A DNA stretch of 64,000 nucleotides, from the NCBI GenBank assembly GCA_950022655.1, contig OX465581.1, positions 35,311,300 through 35,375,299 on the forward strand, written 5' to 3'. This document shows positions 45,001 through 56,600 of this stretch, in pieces. Both the position numbers and the translations under genes were made by a program. The notes beneath the pieces were generated by a model. The model was given only the letters and a program-made list of their open reading frames with translations, ran no database searches and was not told the DNA's origin. The number at the start of each line of letters is the position of its first letter. The stretch's first letter is position 1. The stretch comes from Alentia gelatinosa (lineage: Eukaryota > Annelida > Polychaeta > Phyllodocida > Polynoidae).

Positions 45001-47859
45001 ACTGGGATATTTACATTGAGCTAAGCTCCGGCGTATCCTTTCGAGTCCCATGTACACAAAGGGACTTTCTACTAAGCTTAGCAAAACAGAATTCGCATCA
45101 GCGGGTGCTGTTTGAATTCAAATAAATAAGAGTAAAAATTAGGCAGGAGCATTTTTCTAGTTCCCTCTTTATAGTCTGGAGGGAATAACCTTTGTTAGTT
45201 TATCAAGGGGTGTAGTTAGGTCACGCCGGCCGGAGACGATGCTTTCTTTGTGATTTCTGCCCACTGGAGCTTCGGTTCTTGCCAATCAGTGCATAGTTAG
45301 ATTTTGAGAGAATATTCTCGCTATCCAAAATACAAGGCATTTTATCAGACCAAATGTAGCACCGAACATCAGATAGAAGATTCTTAGTTTGCTTGTGACT
45401 GAAGAAGGTTTTGGAGAAATTTAACTCCTGTTTAAAATCACCGAAGTTTGTTGGGAATACTAATAGCATGCAGAGGCTGTGATGTGGATGGAGTGAGTAT
45501 ATACTGAACATCACCTGTCCATGTCAACTACGTCCCATAGTTAATACGTGACTAGACCTAGGGAAGGTTACACAGAGGACATTCTCCCAGTGTCACAAGT
45601 CAGCTCTCATGTCCTGGTATAGCCCCGCCAGCCAACCATGCGTCCAATAGTACACACTGTACACGGTGAAGACTGCTGCCATTGAAGTGACCCAAATAGA
45701 AATTATGTGTTATGAATATAGGTCTGGTTCGACTTATTGTCAATGCTAGTTTCCCATGAGGAATTCGGAAAACAGAAGTTTGACGAGAAACCACTTACCA
45801 GTCTACCAAATTGAACATAGAAATTGGAGTAGTTAAAGTAAATAGCGAAGAGGAATTGATTTAATAAATAATAACCCTACATATACTAGACGGGAACAAT
45901 GTATATGCCCCTCGGGAGTGGTTAAGCGTATAAAGAACACTAACATGAAAAATGGTGTAGCAGTTTTCCCTTTTTTATTTGACATCGGAAATTTCTTACA
46001 ACGTATGAACAATTGAAAGTATGATATGTTAAATACAATACTTAAATTAAACGATCAAGTATGTGCATGTCGGTATTCCGTGCACCTACAAGATTACACA
46101 GAAAGGGGATTCTAGAAACAATAAAACTGTGTCACGTGACTTGACAATAAGCTATAGAACCGACGGAATGTTGATAACCATTTTGATAACGATGCCTTGA
46201 AAGTAACATAACCTGTATGATTATTCACCAACTAATACTGAGCCTTAAGTAAATCCGACACCCCTTAAGGGAACATGTCATTGTCAATATCAACTGAATC
46301 CCCTTAATTTAGCCGCATTTCCATGATCGTAGAGGTTTAATCAATGTGTATTAAACAGAGGAGAAAGAAGAATAACTTTGATTTCGTTTTCCTTCCAGCA
46401 TGCCCAAATAAGAGTAAAGTTTGGTAGAGACGATGTAGATTATAAAACCGTGGAAGACTCAGCTAGACAGTTACTCACATGTACATCTTATACTACGACC
46501 TGATAAGAATATGACAAACATTTAGCGCGGAAAATGGCCCAGAGACTCAAGATGTTCTGTAGACTGACCACTTTGACCACCTTGGCCTCCCTACACGTAA
46601 CAAAAAACAAAGTTGGTCACGACGCGTGAACACGCAGTCAGCACGCGTATAGCTCCGCACCATCTCGACAGATAGCACACCTTCTTTCTCAAAACAACAA
46701 TTGAAATGCATCAATCCGCTAATAACCACTACATGATTAATTACACAGGTATCATTGCCCCATTGAGATCCCCAATGTACAGGTTATCTAAAGTAATACT
46801 CGTACCAGAATCTGCATTTGAATTTTACATCACCTGACTAGTTTTTTGGTAAGTTCAACATGGCTTTGTTGTGTTACGATAAATGTCAATATACAATTAT
46901 TATTAATATTATTATAACATATTGGAAGTTCACTTTTCCTGATACAAAGACAGACTAGGCTTGTGTCTAAGGGTTCATCCGGTAACCATAGCAATGGTAT
47001 CTACGTACAGTAGTTCTCTTGACCTCCGCTAGGGAGTCACACTATAAGAACCTGGTATAGACACATATTCGTTACCATAGTAACAGAGTTACCAAGGTAA
47101 CAGGCACCAGCTACTGGTTGTCTAGGACTTGTCCACACACTAGCACAACACTGCGGGTACTGTAGTACATGTATATGCAACTTGGTTTTTTTGTCGATTA
47201 TGCTTGTATTTTTTCTTATTATAACACAGATGAGAAAAACTAGGGGAACGTCCACCCCTTAGCTCTAGTTTGCCGTAGCCCCTACAGACTAACTTCAGAG
47301 GTCTAAAGCAGGTCTCGTACTCCCATTTCACCCTGAAGACACTTGAAGAGAGAGGTTATGTAGGTTTGTGTGTAAGTACATTAACTCGGCACACTGACAC
47401 TCCATTGGACTTCAAGAGCCTCCCCATTAATGAACATTAAGTATACCCATGGCCCGTCGTGCGTTGAACACCAGTGTTTAGGAGCTTCTATAATACACCA
47501 TGTATGACAAACGATTAAAGCCCAACAAGGATTGGATTCAGTCCCGCCTGCTAACACTGCTGAAACATCATCATAATATAAAAAACAAAAAAAACTCCAC
47601 CCACCCACCCCAAAAACTAATACAAATAAACAGGAGGAGCAAAGAGGTGAACGGCTCCCCATATCGTTCCCTAAATTCATTCAGCCAGTGAGATCACCTC
47701 AGTGTTAAGAACCGAATAGAATTAATCATTATACTGTACAATGTCTTTGTATTGATTAAACCAATGCTGGGGATGTGGTTCAGGTGTGGGTTGGCAGCCT
47801 CGTCCGTGGTGTATGTTTATATAGTTGCAGTTGGCTGGACATCACACCCACCAAGCCCC
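45001..47859. other. Non-coding sequence downstream of the GATA gene
   Basis: Nearly 3 kb with no recognisable exon. Part may be 3' UTR or downstream regulatory DNA of the minus-strand GATA gene; I could not place its polyadenylation signal with confidence. Confidence 0.45.
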
Positions 47860-48180
47860 CGTTGTACTGTGTAGCTCGTCCACTCAGTTGGACGCTCCTC
47901 CTACCGCGGCGGATGGTGTCAGTCTGCTGCAGGCGCAGGGCGTCAGCGTGCTTTCCCCGGGCCCGCCCGCCTGCCCGCCCGGCACCGTGCCCGCCCAGGG
48001 CCGGCGGGACACACGGGCGGCCCGCCGTGCCACTCGGCCGACTCCGACTCCTCCACTGGCAGTATGAAAATACACATGGCTCTTCTCACCAGAACAGAAC
48101 CTGCGGGGAGAGTACTCCCTCCGGCACCGTGATGCTCCCTGCCCCTTCCTTCCTCCTCCTCCTCCTCCTTCTCTGGATGC
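47860..48180. promoter_or_regulatory. CpG-rich block 0.7 kb downstream of the GATA stop
   Basis: Very GC-rich (47935-48050) with CCGCCCGCC words. On the GATA strand it would lie in the 3' UTR or just past it. No recognisable protein on either strand. Confidence 0.35.
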
Positions 48181-48834
48181 ACATTCTGGATCCCTGACCA
48201 AACTCCGGCTTGGGGACCACAGAAGACATACACACAGTTCCACAGTTCCCGATGTCAGCAGTCCACACACGCTGTGCATGCACATCGGGACTGAGCTTAA
48301 TTGGCCTTTTGTCACAGTGAGTTTCTTTTCCATACAACACAGAATGTGGCCAGTCCTGTCCTTTTCATAAACTCCCGGGTTGTGATTTTACAGTTGCTTG
48401 CACACTTAACCACGAGGTCTTTGTCCACAGAGGCAGCGGGTAGCATGGATGAGGGAGGTGGACACAAACTGAGGCTTCATGGTATCTCCGGCATGCAGCA
48501 CAGCATTGAGTCCGGAGAAGAGAGGCGCAGTGTTCGTCGAGGACAGCATACGGTCCTACAATCTCCACCATGTAGTGGTGAGAATCTGTTCTTCTCGTCA
48601 CATACCTTCTCTTAGCTGCAGGTATTACTGGGGTGAGGAAGATTACATAGTAATCAAATAGACATATAGCAAGAATGCCCCGGGTTAGAATATATATAAT
48701 ATGTACGTATGTATATATATATATATGTATCAATTACAATAGCATAGGCCCGCTTCGAATTGTCAGTAGTTCACAGTCAGTTCATTCATAAATTTCCAAA
48801 AAAGCGGCTACAAGCGCCGCTGTACGATTAGTCC
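48181..48834. other. Probable 3' UTR / downstream sequence of the GATA gene
   Basis: Non-coding on both strands; contains a (TA)n-rich run at 48690-48727. UTR status is inferred only from position after the stop. Confidence 0.4.
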
Positions 48835-48868
48835 ATGACGTCACATCCGGCGGGCGTTGTGACGTCAT
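48835..48868. promoter_or_regulatory. Two CRE palindromes forming an inverted repeat just 3' of the GATA stop
   Basis: ATGACGTCACA (48835-48845) and TGTGACGTCAT (48858-48868) are perfect 11 bp inverted repeats around a 12-base GC-rich centre that includes an ETS-like ATCCGG. Each arm contains the full CREB/ATF palindrome TGACGTCA. On the GATA strand the block begins 4 bases after the stop codon, so in mRNA it would be an 11 bp hairpin at the start of the 3' UTR. Confidence 0.6.
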
Positions 48869-48872
48869 CGCC

Positions 48873-49310
48873 CTATGCCATGGCGCCTACCATGGAGGAG
48901 TTGGTTGATAGATTTAGGCCTGACGTCGGTATACTCGAGGAGAAGGAGCTGAGCGATGATCCTAAACCGGAGCCTAGCGAGGAACCCATGCCCATTCCCA
49001 TGCCCATGCCCATACCCTGGTGGAGGTTGAAGTTATGTCCTCCGAGACCACCTCCTTGGTGTTGTGGCTGGTGGGAGGACATGAAGGAACCACCGAGGCC
49101 TGAGGTGGGCATGTAAGGGTTCATGTTCATGTTCATGTTCATGGAATGCATGGCCGGAGAGAGGTTTGGCGAGAACGAGGAGAAGGGTTTATCTAAAGGC
49201 TTCAGCAGGTCGCACATGGAACCGTTACGACCTTTCTTCTTGGACTTGGTCGACATCTTCCTGTTTCGGGTCTGGATACCGTCTTTCTTCATTGTCAGAG
49301 GCCGGTTGAC
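48873..49310 (-). CDS. Last coding exon of a GATA1/2/3-class zinc-finger transcription factor
   Basis: This 145-codon terminal exon (with stop TAG at 48873-48875) encodes the end of a nuclear DNA-binding factor that recognises (A/T)GATA(A/G). It opens, right after a splice acceptor and in phase 0, with [18 protein letters not shown] and a basic run to residue 28 ([10 protein letters not shown]). This is the conserved tail of the GATA C-finger, which contacts DNA beside the finger; vertebrate GATA2/3 have an exon boundary at this same point. Then follow a Leu/Ser/Phe segment ([19 protein letters not shown]), a (Met-Asn)4 run, a Gly/His/Gln-rich part and a (Gly-Met)6 run. The end SSMVGAMA resembles the SSMV-x-AM tail of vertebrate GATA2/3, favouring GATA1/2/3 over GATA4/5/6. 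The zinc-finger Cys codons lie in upstream exons that are not in the window. No stop or frameshift; exon looks functional. Confidence 0.95.
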   Translation of the reverse strand, partial: VNRPLTMKKDGIQTRNRKMSTKSKKKGRNGSMCDLLKPLDKPFSSFSPNLSPAMHSMNMNMNMNPYMPTSGLGGSFMSSHQPQHQGGGLGGHNFNLHQGMGMGMGMGMGSSLGSGLGSSLSSFSSSIPTSGLNLSTNSSMVGAMA

Positions 49311-49331
49311 CTGGATAAATAAATAAAAAAG
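49311..49331 (-). other. Splice acceptor of the GATA terminal exon
   Basis: Read on the minus strand, a T-rich tract (TTTTTTATTTATTTATCCAG) ends in AG at 49312-49311 and is followed directly by the VNRPL codons. It is a standard polypyrimidine-type 3' splice site. Confidence 0.9.
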
Positions 49332-52259
49332 AACATGAGTTATTGTCATCATTTAAAACTAGGACGAGTTATATTCATCATTTATTTATTTAAAACACAG
49401 GCAGATTCCTATTATTAGAACAAGTTTAAATAAATAATGTACACCAAATATATCAAGGAACCTTTACAAAAATGCAAAGACATGTTAGCGAAATTCAATG
49501 AAGTGCTCGACGGAAGTTGACTGCTAAGTGTATTCGCCTTTTGCTGGCACTCATTGTCTTTCTTTTTTAACAAGCGGTGGCCACCAACACATAATTCTAT
49601 CTATAGTATACTGTAGGTCGGTTTTTCTATAATAGATGCACCACAGACTGTTCACAATTCAAGGCAGGCGCCTCCAAATGTTATACGCAATAACAAAAGG
49701 CTGTTGGTTATGTCTGCATACCAAACATGCCGATGTACAATTTACTTTGAGACCGAGTTCAACTCTTTTATTCCTCTGTTAAGAAATCCTATCTATAAAT
49801 GTGAATGGAATTGTCATCAAATACCAAGCCCTGTGAGGTGGTGATCTAAATAACGGTGTGCTCACACGTCCGACCCGTTTCCCGCTGTTAAATCGTCAAC
49901 AAAGAAGACAAGTACGTGGCCAGGGACAGGGACACACCCTGCTAGAAAATATAGACGTATTCTCACTGTGTGCATTAAGTAGATTCAGTAGCTGCTGAAA
50001 TAATGGTCCTAATTGGATAACGAGTTTGGCCGCGAAACGTAATCAACAAAGACAAAGCCTGACTTCTGGCCGACGCCCCCGTTCTCAGTGGACCTTAAAA
50101 AAGTCGATCGAGTAGTTTGCGCACGCCAATAGTATTTATATAAAGGAAGGCAATGTGGTAATAGGTGGAGAGAAGCAGGACAGCATTTTGCTCAAGTATT
50201 CTGCCAGTATTTTGTATATCACTTGTTATTATGGTTAAAAAATGGATTAACACAACAAAACATAGGACAGGAAGAGATCAATTCACGTTCCAGTTGTTAT
50301 TACAATTGTAGGTTTGTAATTACGTAAGCAAAGGCGAGTTGGCATGGACTACTACACAGTTCTATGTTGGAGCTGTAAATCATGCAAAGTGAGTCAACAG
50401 CGTAAAAAGACTATACTATTTACCTCTGGTACTCAACATGTCTAGCACCTTTGGCTACATACCGGCTAGGAACCACCGGGAGCACCAGCTCCCGCTAGTG
50501 ATCGCCGCAGGAGGGAGCCACTGAAGCCCAACCGTTCCTGGGCAGGCCTTGCTTCTCGGCAGAGGCTTAAGGAGGCCGACAATACCCTGCTTACTTTAAT
50601 TGCAGCGAAATTACCCCAGGACTTCTCGGACGGTGATCTTATCGAGCAGCCTTTACAGTGTATCCGGTCGGACGATGGTAAAAGGGATCCGCCGGTGATT
50701 GGATGCGATTGGTGTGCGAACCCTGCAGTGTTAATTCCAAATAAATACTTCCCCCACCGACCAGGACTTTTAGGCAGAGGGTGGGCGGGGGGTTCTTGTG
50801 GCAGTTGAGGCTCACTGGCAGTGACATAATTAGCACCTTAACAATGTAAGGCAGTGCTAAGACCGCTGTAGCCTACGTGCGAGTCCTTATCTCTTCACCA
50901 TCAACAACTGCCACGAAATAATTCGGCATACCATGTCTTGAATGGTGCTGCAGGGGTAAGAAAACTGTTTATTGCTGTCAAGCGACACAATTAAACTGTT
51001 ACATATGGAACAGCGGATGGTCCAATTTCAGTTAGCCAAGGCAAATGGCTTCCCTCGCAACAAGGGAGCCATTTCGCATATCTCTCTTTGCAACCAAATT
51101 GTTTCCCGATAACACAATGGGTTAAGGTTTTTGGCTAGTCCAACTGTTGGTGACCTAATTACTAGGCTGATTGCAGGCTTAGTTTGAGCATCATAGGCAG
51201 CTCCATTAACCCTTGTTTACCCCAGGGGAATACACCAACTGAAACTAACTGTTAGACCAACCATAGCGCGCTAGATCTCCCTGACAGAACAGTTGGTAAC
51301 TCTTATTATTGAGACCAATTTAAGTTAAGTGGAAAATAATAAATTGATGGAAACTGGATGAGTAAAGGAAGTTTTAATAAACAGGCCTGTTTTAGAGATC
51401 CCTCGACACAAGAACCACAGGCCTCCAGGTACCATGCACGGAACAAACAATCTGCAACATGCACGCAAAGACTACCACACTAGGACCATAGAGAGGCAGA
51501 AGGTGGTCAGAGATCAGAGACAAGGAAGAGACAAAAAATATAACTAAGAGTTGCTGGTGGTGATGAAGATATTGCAAGCCTCCTGCACGCAGTTAGTATT
51601 CAACCCAGAAAAAAAAAGATTTTCACCAGGCTGCACCAACTGGTCATTCCTAGCAAACTAGTTGACTACTTTGTGTTAAGGATTAGTTGAAGCGGGGCTA
51701 TCACTGAGCGATTGCTGCCCCTGGCCTCACCGTAGGGAAGAGGGGGGGGGGTACAGGAATCGCAAGCAGGCCCTCCAGAAAATATCCAACATGTTGGATT
51801 CCAAAATCGCAAGATATTTTGTACCCTGGGGAAGTGGCATTTGTCTTTGACGATTGTCCAACTCGAAATGGGTAGCACAAAGTCGTATCAGAAACACGGA
51901 TTGCAGTATATCTGAGGTTGCCGTAACGACGCTAATGCACCACCACCTCCTGCCGTCAAGGTGGCAGCACCTGTCGACGAGACGAGTCTGTCTGTGACGG
52001 AGAAGGTATTCCTGCTGCCATGCTGACGCTATGGACAATGATGTGACCCAGAAGGTGCCCCATAGGACCCACCCGCCTTGGGTTTCCCACCAACAATGAA
52101 TGGACTCCCCATAACGGTTGGTTGTCCTCAGCTCAGCCAAAATGCATTGCTGTCCACCCCAGGGGTGGGGATTTAGGGAGGGAATCAGCAGGGAGCCCGA
52201 TCGACCAGGGAAAGACGATATGCCGTGCCAGCAGCAATTATGACGATGCAATCTAGTAT
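49332..52259. other. Probable GATA intron: AT-rich non-coding
   Basis: No zinc-finger exon (CxNCG / CNACGLY codons on the minus strand) found. A hairpin AAATGGCTTCCCT / AGGGAGCCATTT lies at 51043-51074 and GGGAGC-ACCA-GCTCCC at 50478-50493. Otherwise nothing recognised. Confidence 0.5.
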
Positions 52260-52900
52260 GGCACCCGTCCACTGACCACTGTCCGCGTCCTTAGGACGAA
52301 AGGGGATACTGGCCGGAGAAAGGAGGGTACAACGCACTCCCCTCTCACTCCTCCACCCCGGCCTCTCGTCCGTACCCGCCACCTGTCCACCGACCGCCAT
52401 CCAGCCACATTAGATACGCAACAGGCGAAGGAAACGCCAGCTTTTCAGTTTCGTGCTATTTTGTGGCGGTGTTGATTCTTATCTTGTGCCTTTGTCTGCG
52501 AGTCTGCCGAGCCGTGGAGCAAAAGGGGGAAAAGAGAGAGAAGCTTGGTTGAACCCCTACAGATCAGCATTACAGGGGCACAATGGGCAAAGGTCCCGGA
52601 ACGCGTGCGACCATTGCCCCCCCGCCCGCCGGTGCAGGCGCCGCCTTAATCAGTTCATCTGCCTGGGTTTGTATCTCCGATCGCAGCGATAAAGGAGTCT
52701 TGGGCCCGCAACCTATACCTGCTTCATTGAACAGCCGACCATGAAAACGACAACGCCGCCTTTTTGGCGGTATATCACAGGGTCCTTTCTGACAGCTGGG
52801 AGGTCAGGGCCAACCCCGGGCTGGCGCCTGCTAGTTCCGAACGTCTCCACCAAGGGGGCGCTCGAGGAGACAATTGGCGCCATTTCAGGACCATTTTAGA
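52260..52900. promoter_or_regulatory. CpG-rich block with E2F-like site
   Basis: Mixed GC-rich block with CpG-dense parts at 52590-52640 and 52755-52880. It holds a perfect CCGCC-TTTTT-GGCGG hairpin (52756-52770) and an E2F-like TTGGCGCCA (52874-52882). Lies upstream of the GATA exon on its own strand, so an intronic enhancer or promoter is plausible. Confidence 0.35.
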
Positions 52901-53759
52901 GCTTTTCTTCTTGACCCGCAATAAATGGCTTTTCAGGGCCACTCATTCTCCACAAAAAATGCGGAAAGTTAATCACAGAAGAGAATCCTACCCCCCAACC
53001 ATCCTGCTCCCCATCTCATCTGTCCCCAGTCTACTCAACAGAAAAATAACAGCCAATAAGAAAAAGAACAGCGCTGGTACTACCCCTCGAAGTATAATAA
53101 TTTTCGCCGACTTTGAGATTTAACCTTACTGTCGGCGTGCCAAACCCGATGGTCGCGGGACAATTCGTCTTTGTATACAGCGACCATTAGTGTAACAGAA
53201 GGACTGACACACTGTTCTCCGATACGCCAAATAGTCGAGCCAAGACGCCAGAGACGTTTTTGCTCCTTTTTTCTTACAACTAAAGCACTCCCCAGCTTTA
53301 TACGTTTGTAAATCGGATTATGTCAATTAAAAGTTCACAACATGGGAGTATCCAGAACGGGACCTACATCTAGGTGTGCTTTTTAGGCGGGCACCGGTTA
53401 TTCAGTTCAAAGGTTGTGCCAGGACCACTGTCACGTAGGCTGGAAGCCGACGTACATAATACGGGTAGAATTTTATAAATTAAACAGAGGGTGCTTGTAA
53501 TGGCTGGGGAGTAATTGACATAATAAAGTAGGAGCAGAGTGGTTGGGCTTGTGCCTCTTTCTCTACCACACCCCCGTGCCCTAGCACCAAACGATACGCC
53601 CAGCGCAAGCCTAAAGGGGTAGGCGCTCAGGCCTAGAGGCGAGGCTGTCTTTAATGAGCCTACCACTTGCTCATTACCCGGTGCATTGACTTGGATTTAA
53701 TATCGGTGTTGGGTAGACAGCAGTGGCGACAGTGTAGTAGGGGCAGTGCCCAGGGCCAG
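52901..53759. other. Non-coding sequence
   Basis: Nothing recognised. Confidence 0.4.
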
Positions 53760-53981
53760 TCTACCCCGTCGCCATAGCCGGCGGGGTTGGAGAGCGCCAT
53801 GGCGGCCATGAACCACTATCTCCAGCCCCCTACACGCCCCACAGCCCGCCACATAACCCCTCACCCCCACCCCCTGTTAAAATGGACGACCTGGTCAGCG
53901 AGTCGTGCGCGCGTCACCGTCGCGTCACGCACCGCGTCACGCGCGCCCTGCACGCCCTCTACTGGTGACACCCCGCGATAA
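53760..53981. promoter_or_regulatory. CpG-rich block with YY1-type site and GCGTCAC repeats
   Basis: Contains GCCATGGCGGCC (about 53797), matching both a YY1 core and an ideal ATG context, and GCGTCAC three times (53911, 53922, 53934) at 11-12 base spacing. A 60-codon frame from that ATG (53799-53981, plus strand) has no recognisable similarity; I treat the block as regulatory rather than coding. Confidence 0.3.
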
Positions 53982-55149
53982 CTTAACGAAAACCAGAACC
54001 CAGAGCACAATTTGTGTTCCTCCACCACTGGTGTTTTGAATTACCTGTAAAGAGATTGGATTTTAAACGCAAGAGCATTTTAAAAGGTCCCCCCTTTTCC
54101 TGGTCTGTTTTCCACCCCTATTGTCTCCCGTATGTCTTGTTTAAAATATGCTTTGCCTCAACCCGTCATGTCCTACGAGTTATCCTTGAAATGAATTATT
54201 CCGAAACACTTGTTACCACAATGAATATGAACACTACCTATTACACGTAGTTAAAATGAAGTAGATATGGAACAGCTATGTTAATAATGTTTCAGCCGAA
54301 GGAGTGTGTCAATCAAAATCAAGCAGTAATAATTTCATCATTGTATAAGTCTGTATTATCTGAACTGGTACGCAATATTCGTTACCAATCGTTCTCACTT
54401 AAACATCCCGATGAAAACTTGCAGAGCCACCATCATGGACATCTCGATGTAATTCAACCCTCTTGTTGTCAATAAAAGCTGCTATAAAAAGACATTGAAT
54501 CCTAGGGTTATCCGTTCAAATCCCAATGTCTTCTTTTAACCGTTTAGGAAATCAATTATTCCTCAGTATATCAAGATTATGTAAAGGTTCGGGGGTGAAG
54601 CTGGTGATTACTGCTCTAATGAAACCGTCTACATTATGGGATAAGTGAGTAGACCAATCTAAAAGACGTTGAGACCAAGATGGAGTTAATTGCCACCAAT
54701 ATTGACGTTTTGATGCTGTAAGTGGTATTGTTCTCTAAAAGGGTGAGTTTCCCTTTAAGAAAGACTCGCAATTATGTCTCTTGAGGGACAGGACGCATTC
54801 AGGTATGACCGGATTCAATGGTCGCCTGGTGTGCATCAATGTGGCCCCCTCTTACCCCGAACATATTGTCCTCAGACAACAAAAGACACCCAAATGACCA
54901 TCTAGTGACCCTGAGTGGGCATTGCATCATTACCTCCTTAACACTCCCCACATAACAGCAACCAGGGAGTGCCGATGCAGTTTGACATGGCTTAATTGAG
55001 ACGATCCGAATGCATCTGCCTTTTGAGCTGGTCTTTTACCTGGGGGTGGGCGGTTGGGAAACCCATTGGCCTCCCCTGTAGGCTCTCTAATAAGCAGTTG
55101 TGAACGTTGTTTGACTACATTTACACCCGGCATAAAGGGGAAGGATACA
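53982..55149. other. Non-coding sequence
   Basis: A 9 bp hairpin AAGACATTG / CAATGTCTT (54489-54542) encloses a B-box-like GTTCAAATCCC; it is not a convincing tRNA. Nothing else recognised. Confidence 0.45.
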
Positions 55150-55640
55150 GGGTGAGTCGACCACCACCATCCATGGCTCCTCCGTCGACGCCGGGGTTTT
55201 AGTGGGCAGGTCGGAGTGTCACACCGTGTCCCACCGGAGGGTGTCAGGGTGCGCACCTCCGGCCCACAAGACGGAGACGTGAGGCTTAGGTTTCTTCCCT
55301 CCCCCCTCCCTCCGGCATGCAGTGTGACGGAGGCAGACCGACCACCGGCCGCCTGCCGCCCCGGAGGTCGTCGCCGGCCCACGCCGCCCGTGTGGTCGCT
55401 TGTCTTTCTAGGTGTAATGACCCCTCACACCCGTCCAGCCGACGCCAGTGGAAGAACCCAGTACGACCTCAACCACCTCAAGGTCTACTCTGTTATCAAA
55501 CCCCCACCCTGTCCAATTAACTGTCCACCTCATGCCACCCCCGCCGCACACCCCGCGCATACACCACCGCATTCCTAACGTCCCCAAACGTCTCCTCGCT
55601 GATCACCCTGAACAAGTCCGTCCCCTGCAGCATGATTCGG
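55150..55640. promoter_or_regulatory. CpG-/GC-rich block, candidate regulatory element
   Basis: CpG-dense at 55320-55400, Pro-rich frames on the plus strand and Arg-rich ones on the minus, none with a known domain. Position upstream of the GATA exon makes a GATA regulatory element possible. Confidence 0.35.
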
Positions 55641-56399
55641 CCCCGGAGAGTTCGGCCCAGCCCACGTTTAGTATTCCCCACACGTAGGACCATTCGATCC
55701 AGGAGGTCCGCCAATTACTGTCTGATTGGAAAATCATTAGTCGGTGGAGTTCATCTATGAGGTTGAAGGCCTGGGTCAGGGGTCCGGGTTACGGCTCGCA
55801 GGGGGGTAGAACCAGCTCTGATACATTTTAAGTAGGCATCTTCTTCCCCCGTGCTGGGCACTCGATGGCAAGCATCAGCAAGTCTGTGCAGGAAGGAGGC
55901 AATGAGGGGGAGCAGGCAATGGAGAAGGTCATCAATCTCCAGTCATCTGACACAAAATTGAATATTGACCGGTCTGGAGTGAAGAGGACCGCACTGGGCC
56001 GGGCCCCTCTTTGGAGACGAACTCCTGCGTTGTGTATTGGGGGAGGAGGGGGGCATACTCGTCTCCTGCGACTAATTTAATATCCGGTGAAATCACCAAA
56101 GCAAACGTGCAGCTTGTGACTAGCATACTGCATCTATCTCACAATCATGACAGACAGGAGATCTCTGAAATAATGTAAATGATTATAAGTTACACCCTAT
56201 AAAGTTTTGGGGCATCCCCTCTGTTGCTCAAGCAATTGGACTCTGTCCAAAATAATGTGGGTTTAAAATACATTTACATAATGTACCATGATGGGAGAGT
56301 CATTAGGATTCACACACGTACGAAGAGAGGTTCAGCTTGTGTCTCTGATCCGGGGACAGTATTCCCTGTTGTCAATTGATGATTGAATATACAGCGTTA
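55641..56399. other. Non-coding sequence
   Basis: Nothing recognised. Confidence 0.4.
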
Positions 56400-56600
56400 G
56401 GGCCGGCATCCACCTACTACATTAGCAATTTCAGGCGTCCCGATGAACTACTATGTATAATGTCAAAATTCATATACCATTGGGAACCTCTTCATCTATC
56501 ACAAACATTCCAAGAGAAATATTGGCGTAAATCATAATGAACTTTAAGGTACATCGTAAGCCCTAGCATAGACGCTTTGGAGCTCAGTTGACGCCAGGCC
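56400..56600. mobile_element. MITE family A, copy 3
   Basis: A 201 bp element starting GGGCCGGCATCCACCTAC and ending GACGCCAGGCC, flanked on both sides by TA (56398-56399 and 56601-56602), as expected for a TA target-site duplication. The interior agrees with copy 4: TAGCA-n-TTT, CCCGATG-n-ACTAC, ATGTCAAAA, GGTACATCGTAAG and TTTGGAGCTCA. No coding capacity. Confidence 0.8.

Noticed and set aside
45968..45980. Minus-strand AATAAA as the GATA polyadenylation signal
   Set aside because: It lies ~2.9 kb from the stop and nothing links it to the GATA transcript; left unassigned.
47884..48333. 149-codon minus-strand frame beside the GATA exon
   Set aside because: On the GATA strand it would be downstream of the stop codon; composition-driven with open frames on both strands.
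48835..49116. Plus-strand frame rich in [11 protein letters not shown]
   Set aside because: Antisense shadow of the GATA exon's Gly-Met repeat.
53799..53981. 60-codon frame with an ideal ATG context
   Set aside because: The ATG overlaps a YY1-type motif and the peptide has no recognisable similarity; not enough to call a gene.
54489..54542. tRNA-like hairpin with GTTCAAATCCC
   Set aside because: No D-arm or anticodon stem can be drawn; only one 9 bp stem.
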